Positions 15,332 to 23,068 of a DNA stretch of 25,460 nt are shown in pieces (position 1 is the first letter of the stretch; the number at the start of each line of letters is the position of its first letter). This DNA is from an uncultured Lachnospiraceae bacterium (GTDB lineage Bacteria > Bacillota > Clostridia > Lachnospirales > Lachnospiraceae), in assembly GCA_902803355.1 (NCBI GenBank), contig CADCPP010000186.1, positions 1 to 25,460 on the forward strand, read 5' to 3'. The notes below the pieces were generated by a model that saw only the letters and a list, made by a program, of their open reading frames with translations, made no database searches and had not been told where the DNA came from. The position numbers were made by a program, and so were the translations under genes.

Positions 15332-15375
15332 GGGAAAGTTTCTCACCCCCGGAAAAAGGGGGTTCGAAACTTCCC
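15332..15375. repeat. Strong imperfect hairpin in the lepA-hemW gap
   Basis: The 199-nt gap between the lepA stop and the preferred hemW start holds an inverted repeat with arms of 18-19 bp (CCCCC/GGGGG core extended by GAAACTT/AAGTTTC and GGG/CCC) around a 7-nt A/T-rich loop. No U-tract follows the full hairpin on the minus strand. A smaller alternative fold (GGGG...CCCC followed by CTTTTT) would look like a weak terminator. An 11-bp direct repeat GCCGGCTTTGC brackets the region at 15282-15292 and 15387-15397. I see no convincing promoter here, so hemW may be read from the lepA transcript. Confidence 0.6.
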
Positions 15376-15397
15376 CTGCATCGTTCGCCGGCTTTGC

Positions 15398-17212
15398 TTA
15401 GCGGTCTTCGTCCAGCTTCAGCACGCTCATGAAGGCCTGCTGCGGCACCTCGACATTTCCGATCTGGCGCATGCGCTTCTTGCCTTCCTTCTGCTTTTCA
15501 AGCAGTTTCTTCTTGCGCGTGATGTCGCCGCCGTAGCACTTGGCCAGAACGTCCTTGCGCACGGCCTTGACAGTCTCCCGGGCGATGATCTTGCTGCCGA
15601 TCGCAGCCTGGATGGGGATCTCGAAAAGGTGTCTCGGGATCTCCTCTTTCAGGCGCTCGCACATGCGGCGGCCGCGCTCATAGGCGACGGATTCATGGAC
15701 GATAAAGCTGAGGGCATCCACCAGCTCCTTATTGATCAGGATGTCGAGCCTGACCAGTTTGGACTGCACATAGCCCTTCAGGGTATAGTCGAGCGACGCG
15801 TAGCCGCGCGAGCGGGATTTTAATGCGTCGAAAAAGTCGTAAATGATCTCATTAAGCGGCAGCTCGTAGCGCAGGATCGCGCGGGTCGCCTCGATGTATT
15901 CGGTGCCGATATAGACGCCGCGCCTTTCCTGGCAGAGCTTCATGATAGGCCCGATAAATTCGGTGGTGACCATGATCTCGGCCGAGACCACGGGCTCCTC
16001 CATATAGTCGATCTCCGCGGGATCCGGCATATTGGTCGGATTGGACAGATCGATCGTCTCGCCATTCAGCTTGTGCACCTTATAGACCACGCTCGGGGCG
16101 GTGGTCACGAGGTCCAGATTGTATTCGCGCTCCAGGCGTTCCTCGATGATCTCCAGATGGAGCAGCCCCAGAAAGCCGCAGCGGAAGCCGAAGCCGAGGG
16201 CAACGGAGGTCTCGGGCTCGTAGGTGAGCGAGGCGTCGTTTAGCTGCAGGCGCTCAAGAGCGTCGCGCAGGTCCGGGTACTTCGCACCGTCTGCGGGATA
16301 CATGCCACAGAAGACCATGGACTGCACGGCCTTGAAGCCGGGCAGGGCTTCGGCGCAGGGACGGGCGGCATCGGTGATGGTATCGCCCACACGGGTATCC
16401 TTGACGTTCTTGATGCTGGCCGTAAGGTACCCGACCATGCCGGTCTCGAGCTCCTCGCAGGGAATGAGCTGGCCTGCTCCGAAGTACCCCACCTCGACCA
16501 CGTCGTACTCGGCGCCGGTCGACATGAGGCGCACGCGCATGCCCTTCTTTACCGCCCCGTCCAGCACGCGGAAAAAGACCACGACGCCGCGGTAGTTGTC
16601 GTAGAAGGAGTCGAAGATCAGGCATTTCAGCGGCGCATCCGGCGAGCCCTGCGGCGCAGGAAGCTTGTGCACGATCGCCTCCATGACCTCTTCGATATTG
16701 ATGCCGTTCTTGGCGGAGATGAGCGGGGCATCCTGCGCCTCCAGGCCGATCACGTCCTCGATCTCCTCGATGACGCGCTGCGGCTCTGCGCTCGGCAGGT
16801 CGATCTTGTTGATGACGGGGATCACTTCCAGATCGTTGTCCAGAGCCAGGTACACGTTCGCAAGCGTCTGGGCCTCGATGCCCTGGGCCGCGTCCACCAC
16901 GAGCAGCGCCCCGTCGCAGGCGGCAAGGCTCCGCGAGACCTCGTAGTTAAAGTCCACGTGGCCGGGAGTATCGATCAGGTTCAGAATATATTCCTCGCCG
17001 TTCCTTGCGGTATACACGGTCCGCACGGCCTGCGCCTTGATGGTGATGCCGCGTTCCCGCTCCAGCTCCATGTTGTCGAGGATCTGGTCCTGCATCTCAC
17101 GCTTGGTTAAAAGACCGGTCTGTTCGATGATCCGGTCCGCGAGCGTGGATTTGCCGTGGTCGATATGGGCAATGATGCTGAAATTACGGATATGGTCCTG
17201 TGGTATCGGCAT
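15398..17212 (-). CDS. lepA: Elongation factor 4 (LepA) GTPase
   Basis: Translational GTPase that acts on the ribosome, implicated in back-translocation, stress and initiation or assembly. At 604 residues it has full family length. G1 is AHIDHGKST near residues 15-23, the switch region is RERGITIKAQ, G3 is DTPGH at 81-85 and G4 is NKID at 135-138. The LepA-specific C-terminal domain is recognisable by GFRCGFLGLLHLEI and the final basic stretch AKCYGGDITRKKKLLEKQKEGKKRM. The ATG at 17212 follows GAGGAA with 6-nt spacing. A gap of 165 nt with an inverted repeat separates it from the panE-like gene. A weak promoter (TTGCTG-like -35, no good -10) may lie at about 17240-17270, but I do not call it. 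Confidence 0.97.
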   Translation of the reverse strand: MPIPQDHIRNFSIIAHIDHGKSTLADRIIEQTGLLTKREMQDQILDNMELERERGITIKAQAVRTVYTARNGEEYILNLIDTPGHVDFNYEVSRSLAACDGALLVVDAAQGIEAQTLANVYLALDNDLEVIPVINKIDLPSAEPQRVIEEIEDVIGLEAQDAPLISAKNGINIEEVMEAIVHKLPAPQGSPDAPLKCLIFDSFYDNYRGVVVFFRVLDGAVKKGMRVRLMSTGAEYDVVEVGYFGAGQLIPCEELETGMVGYLTASIKNVKDTRVGDTITDAARPCAEALPGFKAVQSMVFCGMYPADGAKYPDLRDALERLQLNDASLTYEPETSVALGFGFRCGFLGLLHLEIIEERLEREYNLDLVTTAPSVVYKVHKLNGETIDLSNPTNMPDPAEIDYMEEPVVSAEIMVTTEFIGPIMKLCQERRGVYIGTEYIEATRAILRYELPLNEIIYDFFDALKSRSRGYASLDYTLKGYVQSKLVRLDILINKELVDALSFIVHESVAYERGRRMCERLKEEIPRHLFEIPIQAAIGSKIIARETVKAVRKDVLAKCYGGDITRKKKLLEKQKEGKKRMRQIGNVEVPQQAFMSVLKLDEDR

Positions 17213-17308
17213 GTTTATTCCTCAATCTTATTTTTACTACTTTAAGGCGAATGTCCTCAGCAAGCAGAGGTGTTGTGGTGCCCGCGTTCACCGGCCGAGC
17301 GCGCCCGA

Positions 17309-17364
17309 AGTGAACTTTCGAGGCGACTTGGAAGCGAAGCGGACCGGAGCCGAGAAAGTTTACT
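17309..17364. repeat. Imperfect inverted repeat upstream of lepA
   Basis: In the 165-nt gap between the panE-like gene and lepA, AGTGAACTTTC (17309-17319) is inverted as GAAAGTTTACT (17354-17364) with one mismatch, around a GC-rich purine-biased spacer. CGAGGC occurs three times nearby. The AAACTTTC core resembles that in the hairpin downstream of lepA. No U-tract follows, so a terminator is not supported. Nothing else in the gap is recognisable. Confidence 0.45.
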
Positions 17365-17377
17365 CGAGGCAGCGAGG

Positions 17378-18391
17378 CTAGATAACCCCTGCAAACCGCT
17401 TCAAATTCTCCCTGCTGAGCGGCAGCTCGCCGGCCTGCTCCTTTTTGACGATCTCGACGATCCGATCATTCACCGGCGTGGGAACGCCCGTCTTTCTGCC
17501 CCACTCGCAGACCACGCCGTTGATGGCGTCGATCTCGCAGGGCTTGCCCTTCTTCAGGTCCTGCAGCATGGACGGTTCGATCAGGCGATGCTTTTTCATG
17601 GCGATGGGCAGAAGGAACGAGGCAAAGGCCTTCTTCAGGCTGCCCTTGTAATAGAACAGCTTCGTAATATCCTTGCCCTGCACCGGAGCGAATACCGCGC
17701 CCGCGGCCCGCCCCACGTCCATGCATTCCTTCATGCAGGCAAGTGCGTAAGGCCGGGCCTCCTTCGATTCAGAAACATCACCGAAGCGTCCGCCCATGAC
17801 CGTGCCAAGACCGGAAAAAGTGGCATTGATCAGCAGCTTCGACCAGCGCACGCCCAACAGGTTTTCTTCGATCTCCACCGGACACATCGTCTCCAGCAGA
17901 GACTTGACGGATGAAAGCTGCTCATCCGTGATCCCTTCCATCCGTCCCATGTGGAAGGACATGCTGGACGGATCCGAGGTGAGCTCGCATTCGCCCGGGG
18001 CTTTCAGTGTCGCGCCCCATTCCACCACACAGCCGATCGTCCGCTCCGGCCCTGCGATCTCGGCGACCAGGGGTTCCGGGATCCCGTTCTGCAGGGTCAC
18101 GATAACGCTCTTCTCGCCCAGGAAAGGCAGCAGCTTCGTCACGACCTCGCGGTTGTGCAGCTGCTTGGTCATCAGGAAGATCACGTCGTAGATGCCTTCC
18201 ATCTGTTCCGGCAGGATGGCCTTTACAGGGACCGTCATGTCCGTCGTGCCGCTGATCCTTGCCCCTTTTTCGTTCAGGGCCTCCACATGGGCCTTATTGC
18301 GGTTCACCAGTTCGACCGGGATGCCTGCTTTCGTCATATATGCACCGAGCACGGTCCCGAGGGACCCGGCTCCGTAGATGGCTGTTTTCAT
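17378..18391 (-). CDS. panE: 2-dehydropantoate 2-reductase family protein (PanE/ApbA-like)
   Basis: NADPH-dependent ketopantoate reductase family enzyme. In pantothenate/CoA synthesis it reduces 2-dehydropantoate to pantoate, but many organisms carry several paralogues acting on other 2-keto acids, so the substrate is not certain. The product is 337 residues with my start. The Rossmann motif GAGSLGTVLG starts at residue 7, LQNGIPE follows, then WSKLLINATFSGLGTVMG with the conserved catalytic lysine region, and SMLQDLKKGKPCEIDAINGVV with the family's conserved glutamate, ending in GVPTPVNDRI. I chose ATG 18391 because CAGGAG lies 8 nt upstream. An in-frame GTG at 18400 sits directly on the binding site and is unlikely. 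It begins 5 nt after the hflX stop, whose end carries the binding site. No panB, panC or panD is in the window. Confidence 0.85.
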   Translation of the reverse strand: MKTAIYGAGSLGTVLGAYMTKAGIPVELVNRNKAHVEALNEKGARISGTTDMTVPVKAILPEQMEGIYDVIFLMTKQLHNREVVTKLLPFLGEKSVIVTLQNGIPEPLVAEIAGPERTIGCVVEWGATLKAPGECELTSDPSSMSFHMGRMEGITDEQLSSVKSLLETMCPVEIEENLLGVRWSKLLINATFSGLGTVMGGRFGDVSESKEARPYALACMKECMDVGRAAGAVFAPVQGKDITKLFYYKGSLKKAFASFLLPIAMKKHRLIEPSMLQDLKKGKPCEIDAINGVVCEWGRKTGVPTPVNDRIVEIVKKEQAGELPLSRENLKRFAGVI

Positions 18392-18396
18392 GCTTT

Positions 18397-19641
18397 TCAC
18401 TCCTGTGTAAATTCTCCGGCAAGGCGTTTGGGGACGTAGGCTTTGATATGGATGCCGTCCTCTTCGTAGCTTTCCTCCAGCACCTGCCCGTATTTGCGGA
18501 TCCGCGCCGCCTCGGCTGCCTGCGCATAGGGAAAGAGCCTGTCCAGATAGACCTTCTGCTGACGCAGCAGGTTCTGCAGGATCTCCTTTAAGTACTCCAG
18601 TCCCTGGCCGGTCAGCGCGGAGATCCGCACCGTTTCATCGGCCTGCGGATCATACAGCAGCGCTTCTCCCAGATCACGGTCGCACTTATTGAACGCGGTC
18701 AGGATCGGCTTATCCTCCGCCTTCAGATCGCGGAGCGTGGCATAGACCGTTTCCATATGCGCGCGCATTTCCGGATCGGAGGCATCGACCACATGCAGAA
18801 GGATGTCGGCGTATTTCGCTTCCTCCAGCGTACTTTTGAAGGCGTCGATCAGATCATGCGGCAGCTTGTTGATAAAGCCGACCGTGTCCGTGAGCAGCAC
18901 CTCTTCCGCGCCCGGCAGGGTCAGCTTCCGGGTCGTCGGATCCAGGGTGGCAAAAAGCTTGTCCTCCGCCAGAATGTCCGAACCGGTCAGCGCATTCAGG
19001 AGGGTGGATTTTCCGGCATTCGTATAGCCGACGACCGCGACCACCGGCACTGCGTTTCTGACCCGCTGCGCGCGCTGCGTCATGCGGTGCGCTTCCACAT
19101 CCTCAAGTTCCGCCTTCAGTACGGCGATCCGCCGGTGGATCGCCCGCCGGTCGCTTTCCAGCTTGCTTTCCCCGGGACCTCTGGTCCCGATGCCGCCGCC
19201 AAGGCGGGAAAGGCTCTGGCCTTTGCCCGTCAGTCTGGTCGCCCGGTAGCGCAGCTGCGCCAGTTCCACCTGTATACTGCCCTCTTTCGTTGCGGCCCGC
19301 TGCGCAAAAATATCCAGGATCAGGAGCGTGCGGTCCATGACCTTTGTATTCAGGATGTCGCTCATGTTCCGCATCTGCGCCGGGGTCAGCTCGTCATCGC
19401 AGATGATGCCGTCCGCCTCCAGATCGCGGATCCGTTCCTTTAATTCCTCCAGCTTTCCGCTGCCGAGGTACGTCCCGGGATGCGGATGTTCCCGCGGCTG
19501 CAGAAACTTTTCCAGGACCAGTGCTCCCGCCGTATCCGCAAGCGCTTCCAGCTCATCCAGAGAGGCCAGCGTCTTGCTTTCATCTTTTTCCGAAACCGCA
19601 ACCAGAATGACCTTTTCGGTCTTTTTTTCTGTCTCGATCAT
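18397..19641 (-). CDS. hflX: Ribosome-associated GTPase HflX
   Basis: GTPase of the Obg-HflX superfamily; it splits stalled 70S ribosomes under stress and associates with the 50S subunit. At 414 residues it has typical length. The N-terminal glycine-rich HflX domain contains GTYLGSGKLEELKE and DRTLLILDIFAQRA; the Gly-rich linker is SLSRLGGGIGTRGPGESKLE. The G domain has G1 GYTNAGKST at 205-213, G3 DTVGF and G4 NKCD. ATG 19641 is 3 nt after the holA stop, with GGGAG about 7 nt upstream inside the holA end. This compact arrangement indicates cotranscription from the ftsE promoter. Confidence 0.95.
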   Translation of the reverse strand: MIETEKKTEKVILVAVSEKDESKTLASLDELEALADTAGALVLEKFLQPREHPHPGTYLGSGKLEELKERIRDLEADGIICDDELTPAQMRNMSDILNTKVMDRTLLILDIFAQRAATKEGSIQVELAQLRYRATRLTGKGQSLSRLGGGIGTRGPGESKLESDRRAIHRRIAVLKAELEDVEAHRMTQRAQRVRNAVPVVAVVGYTNAGKSTLLNALTGSDILAEDKLFATLDPTTRKLTLPGAEEVLLTDTVGFINKLPHDLIDAFKSTLEEAKYADILLHVVDASDPEMRAHMETVYATLRDLKAEDKPILTAFNKCDRDLGEALLYDPQADETVRISALTGQGLEYLKEILQNLLRQQKVYLDRLFPYAQAAEAARIRKYGQVLEESYEEDGIHIKAYVPKRLAGEFTQE

Positions 19642-19644
19642 TCC

Positions 19645-20616
19645 TTATCTCCCAAAATCCGCCAGGACCAGTTCCACCGCCATGCTGTCCGAAAGCGTTC
19701 CGCTTTTTACGGCAAAATCCAGCTCCGAGAGCCGTTCCAGCTTTCCGCGAAGCTCCGCTTCGGTAAAGAGCTGTGCCTGCTGAAGATATTTGCGCACCGC
19801 AAAAGGTCTGAGCCCTGTTGCCTGCGCCATGGCATCGCTGCGTGCCCCTGCCCTGTCCATCTCCTTGATCTGCAGCAGACGGTTGACCTGCTGCGTCATC
19901 AGATACAGGATCCGCATGGGCGGCTCCCGCAGCGCCTTCAGATCTGCGTAGAGCTCCAGCGCGATCTTCGGCTTTTTCCGCAGCATGGCATCCAGCATCT
20001 CAAACACACGGTTCTGCGCCGTCACCGAGGTGATCGCTTTCACATCCTCCGGAAAGATATCCCTGCCGTGCGCGTAAGCAGACAGCTTCTCCATCTCTGT
20101 CAGCAGATGCTCCATATCCTCGCCGCCGCGCTCCAGAAACAGCGCCATGGCTTCGCCGGTGATCCGCTGGCCCCGCCTTGCGAAGAAGGTCAGGGCGAAC
20201 TTTTCCAGCTCCGCTTCCGTCCGGCGCGCGCATTCGCTCACATAACCGCATTTCTCGATCGCCTTGTACAGCTTGGAGCGTTTATCGATCTCTTCTTCGA
20301 CAAAGACGATGATGGTCGTCTCCGGGATCTCCGGGATATATGCCGCCATCTCCTCGCCGCCTTTTTTCAGCAGCCCTGAATTTTCCAGGACGATCAGCCG
20401 CTTTTCCGCAAAGAAAGGCAAGGTCTCGGCGATCTCCCTGATTTCGGAAGTCACAACGTCCCTGCCTTCTCTGTAGGTATAATTCATCGTTTCATCGCCG
20501 CAGACAGCCTGCCGAAGCGCGGCTTTCAGCTGTTTTCTGCTGTACGCTTCGGGGCCGTAGATCAGGTATACCGGTTCAAATGCTCCCAGTTCGATGTCCG
20601 ATTTAATCTTCTTCAT
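19645..20616 (-). CDS. holA: DNA polymerase III subunit delta
   Basis: Clamp-loader delta subunit, which opens the sliding clamp during replication. At 323 residues it has normal length. The N-terminus PVYLIYGPEAYSRKQLKAAL is the degenerate AAA+ start typical of delta. ETLPFFAEKRLIVLENSGLLK and TIIVFVEEEIDKRSKLYKAI follow, with the family's C-terminal helical collar (ILYLMTQQVNRLLQIKEM...GLRPFAVRKYLQQAQLFTEAEL). ATG 20616 has AAAGG about 9 nt upstream and overlaps the end of the preceding 82-residue gene by 14 nt. In many Firmicutes comEC precedes holA; here an S41 peptidase and a small unknown gene take that place. Confidence 0.93.
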   Translation of the reverse strand: MKKIKSDIELGAFEPVYLIYGPEAYSRKQLKAALRQAVCGDETMNYTYREGRDVVTSEIREIAETLPFFAEKRLIVLENSGLLKKGGEEMAAYIPEIPETTIIVFVEEEIDKRSKLYKAIEKCGYVSECARRTEAELEKFALTFFARRGQRITGEAMALFLERGGEDMEHLLTEMEKLSAYAHGRDIFPEDVKAITSVTAQNRVFEMLDAMLRKKPKIALELYADLKALREPPMRILYLMTQQVNRLLQIKEMDRAGARSDAMAQATGLRPFAVRKYLQQAQLFTEAELRGKLERLSELDFAVKSGTLSDSMAVELVLADFGR

Positions 20617-20851
20617 GCGCTTTGACCTTTACCGTACAGGCGCCGTAATCCGGCAGGCCGAAGACCGCCTCTCCTTCTGTGACTTCGCCCTTCAGCCTTC
20701 CCTGAAGCTGTTTGATCAGCAGCCTGACCGCCTTGTCCGGATCGGGAGCCTCCACACGGACCTCGCTCAGATAGCTGCGGATCTCGTTTTTGTCTTCCTT
20801 GGACAGTTTTCCCTTTGCTGCGGTGATGCTTGCGTCAAAAGCGTAGTTCAT
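20603..20851 (-). CDS. Small conserved-looking protein of unknown function (82 aa)
   Basis: I do not recognise this protein. It has 82 residues, no signal peptide, no membrane helix and no cysteine pair. It is charged throughout, with a Lys/Glu-rich N-terminal half predicted helical (KLSKEDKNEIRSYL, then DKAVRLLIKQLQGRLKG) and a short beta-like end (GEAVFGLPDYGACTVKVKA). I believe it is real because AAGGA lies 6-7 nt before its ATG, it fills the space between the S41 peptidase and holA exactly, and its last 14 nt overlap the holA start. The overlap means holA translation is likely coupled to it. Confidence 0.75.
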   Translation of the reverse strand: MNYAFDASITAAKGKLSKEDKNEIRSYLSEVRVEAPDPDKAVRLLIKQLQGRLKGEVTEGEAVFGLPDYGACTVKVKAHEED

Positions 20852-20877
20852 GCTGTTTCCTTCCCGGCTGCTCAGCC

Positions 20878-22155
20878 TCAGTGCTGTTTAAAATAGTCGA
20901 TGGCCTGCTCGATCAGTTCATCCACATCCTCTGTCGTGGGATCATCAAAGCCCTCAACATCAGGCTCAATCCCGATCTTGTGGATATCATGGCCGCCCGG
21001 CGTCTGATAATGCTCCGTAGTCAGCTTGATGGCCGAGCCGTCAGAAAGCTTAAAGAAGCCCTGCACGATGCCCTTGCCGAAGGTCTTCTGCCCCATGATG
21101 AGGGCCAGTTTATGATCCTTCAGGCAGCCGGTCAGCACCTCGGACGCGCTTGCGGAATAGCTGTTTACCAGCACGATCACATCGCCGTCGAAAGTCGCCT
21201 TTTTCTCGCTGGAATAGGTATAGACGTTGCCCTGCTTATCCTCCATGGAGAAGATCAGCAGGCCCTTCTTCATGAACAGGTCGGCAATATCCAGCACGCT
21301 GGACAGCAGACCGCCGGGGTTGTTCCTAAGGTCCAGGATCAGCTTGCTGCAGCCTTCTTTTTTCAGCGCCTTTAACGCGGTCTCCATCTGCTTCACGGAA
21401 ACATCATCGAACTCCGTGAGCTGAAGGTAGCCGATCCCATCGGTCTTCATTTCGTAATAGACCGTATCCACTTCCACGGGACGTCTGGTCAGGGTAACGG
21501 TATATTCCATTTCCTCCCATTCGCGCCAGAAGGTCACCTCAACGGTGGTTCCTTCCTCGCCTCTGACAAGCGACACGATCTCATCCACCGTCATCATCGT
21601 CGCGTTTTCCCCGTTGATACCGATGATGATATCGCCCGGCTTCACGCCGGCTTCCTTCGCGGAACCGCTGCTGAAGACCTGAAGGACCGTGGTCACCATG
21701 GTCTCCGTTTTCTGCTGGATCTGCACGCCGACGCCGCAGTAGCTGCCGCTGGATTCCTCCATCATGGCGTCAAATTCTTCCGCAGTCAGGTACTGGGAGT
21801 ATGGATCCCCCGCCGCATCCACATAGGCTTTCAGGGCGGCATTGATCATTTCATCTTTATCATAGTCCAGAACGAAATAGTCATCGATATACCGGATCAC
21901 CTCTTCAAGGCGTTCGGCTTCGTCGTTCCTTGCCTGCGAAGGCTCATCACCGGGCTCGGTCTCAGGATCCACAACATGGATCTCCGTAGGCTTCTCTTCC
22001 GTAGGCTTTGCCGTCTCCTGTCTCGCTTTCCAGGCATCGAGCCCTTCCATGGAGCGCCACAAAATGACAGAGATCAGCGCGGTCGAGCAGAACATAAACA
22101 GCGCAAAACCGATCCAGAAACCTTTCCAGAAGCCTTGATTCTTTTTTTCTTCCAT
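20878..22155 (-). CDS. S41-family C-terminal processing peptidase (CtpA/CtpB-like), membrane-anchored
   Basis: Extracytoplasmic serine protease with a Ser/Lys dyad that cleaves near protein C-termini. Layout in 425 residues: cytoplasmic start, one transmembrane helix (about 11-33), Glu/Pro-rich linker (45-80), N-terminal helical segment with DPYSQYL, PDZ domain (about 140-222, GVGVQIQQK, GSAKEAGVKPGDIIIGING), then the protease core with LILDLRNNPGGLL. Catalytic serine S336 in SYSASASEV and lysine K361 in TFGKGIVQ are 25 apart, as in CtpB. The ATG follows a GGGGGA site overlapping the ftsX stop region (10-nt gap). Location after ftsX matches ctpB in B. subtilis. Its substrate may be an envelope protein, but nothing here identifies it. 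Confidence 0.93.
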   Translation of the reverse strand: MEEKKNQGFWKGFWIGFALFMFCSTALISVILWRSMEGLDAWKARQETAKPTEEKPTEIHVVDPETEPGDEPSQARNDEAERLEEVIRYIDDYFVLDYDKDEMINAALKAYVDAAGDPYSQYLTAEEFDAMMEESSGSYCGVGVQIQQKTETMVTTVLQVFSSGSAKEAGVKPGDIIIGINGENATMMTVDEIVSLVRGEEGTTVEVTFWREWEEMEYTVTLTRRPVEVDTVYYEMKTDGIGYLQLTEFDDVSVKQMETALKALKKEGCSKLILDLRNNPGGLLSSVLDIADLFMKKGLLIFSMEDKQGNVYTYSSEKKATFDGDVIVLVNSYSASASEVLTGCLKDHKLALIMGQKTFGKGIVQGFFKLSDGSAIKLTTEHYQTPGGHDIHKIGIEPDVEGFDDPTTEDVDELIEQAIDYFKQH

Positions 22156-22165
22156 AGCTGTCCCC

Positions 22166-23068
22166 CTATGCCTTCAGATGGCGCCGCATAGCGAAAATAC
22201 TGCCCAGAACACCGATCCCGACTCCCAGGAAAAGAGCTGCCGGCAGCAGCGTCTTAAAGACGTCTGCCCGCTTCAGGAAGTTCAGCAGTGAACCGAAGGC
22301 CATCAGCCGCTTGCTCAGATCGTGAACGGCAGGATCGTAATAATACCAGACTGCTGCAAGCGGCAGCGCCGCTCCGACCAGTCCCAGGATAATGCCTTCC
22401 ATCACGAACGGAAAGCGGATAAAACGGTTGGTCGCGCCGATGTAGCGCATGATATGGATCTCGCTCTGGCGCATGGCAATGGCGACAGAGATCGAATTGC
22501 TGATCAACATGATGGAGATGACCAGCAGCACGGCCAAAACGACCAGGGAAACGATCTCCAAAACCTTTCCCAGATTGCTCAGGCCTTCGGCCAGCAGGTT
22601 GGAGGCATTGACCTTGCGGACGCCCTCCAGTCCTTCCAGGTATTCCACAAAATCCTGCTGATCCTCCAGGTTCGCGAGAAAGATCTCATACGACGCGGAA
22701 TTGGCCAGCGGATTATCGTCGATAAAGCCTTCCGCCAGCTCTTCATTGCCCTGGAAATAGACTTCCTTGAAGCTTGCCCAGGCATCTTCCGCCGACGTAT
22801 AGGCCATGCGGGCGACTTCCTTTTTCGCGCCGATCTCTTCCCCGATCCGCCAGATCTCCTCTTCCGTCAACCCGTCATTGAAGAAGACCGTGATCCCCAC
22901 GCTGCTCTCCGCCTGTCTGACAACGGCATTGATATTGATCAGTGCGGCATACGACACACTGAACAGGAAGATGGTCGTGATCATGACCAGAAGTGAAAAG
23001 AATGAAGTCGCCGGGTTTTTGAAAATGTTCCGGATCCCGCGTCCGATCAGAAAAAAGAAGTTACGCAT
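22166..23068 (-). CDS. ftsX: Cell division ABC transporter permease subunit FtsX
   Basis: Membrane partner of FtsE; together they transmit a cytoplasmic ATPase signal to peptidoglycan hydrolases outside the cell. At 300 residues it shows the FtsX topology: cytoplasmic N-terminus (RGIRNIFKNPATSF), TM1 about 21-43, a large extracellular loop of about 120 residues, then three membrane segments in the C-terminal half (IVSLVVLAVLLVISIMLISN; FVMEGIILGLVGAALPLAAVW; LLPAALFLGVGIGVLGSIFAM), with MRQSEIHIMRYIGATNRFIR between the first two. I chose the ATG at 23068, with AAGGAG 9 nt upstream. It overlaps the ftsE stop by 8 nt. A longer frame starting at 23110 would place non-family residues inside the ftsE coding end. 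Confidence 0.95.
   Translation of the reverse strand: MRNFFFLIGRGIRNIFKNPATSFFSLLVMITTIFLFSVSYAALININAVVRQAESSVGITVFFNDGLTEEEIWRIGEEIGAKKEVARMAYTSAEDAWASFKEVYFQGNEELAEGFIDDNPLANSASYEIFLANLEDQQDFVEYLEGLEGVRKVNASNLLAEGLSNLGKVLEIVSLVVLAVLLVISIMLISNSISVAIAMRQSEIHIMRYIGATNRFIRFPFVMEGIILGLVGAALPLAAVWYYYDPAVHDLSKRLMAFGSLLNFLKRADVFKTLLPAALFLGVGIGVLGSIFAMRRHLKA

Noticed and set aside
15358..15375. tRNA T-arm-like string (GGTTCGAA) in the lepA-hemW gap
   Set aside because: The flanking bases do not form a T stem and no cloverleaf can be drawn; it is part of the long hairpin.
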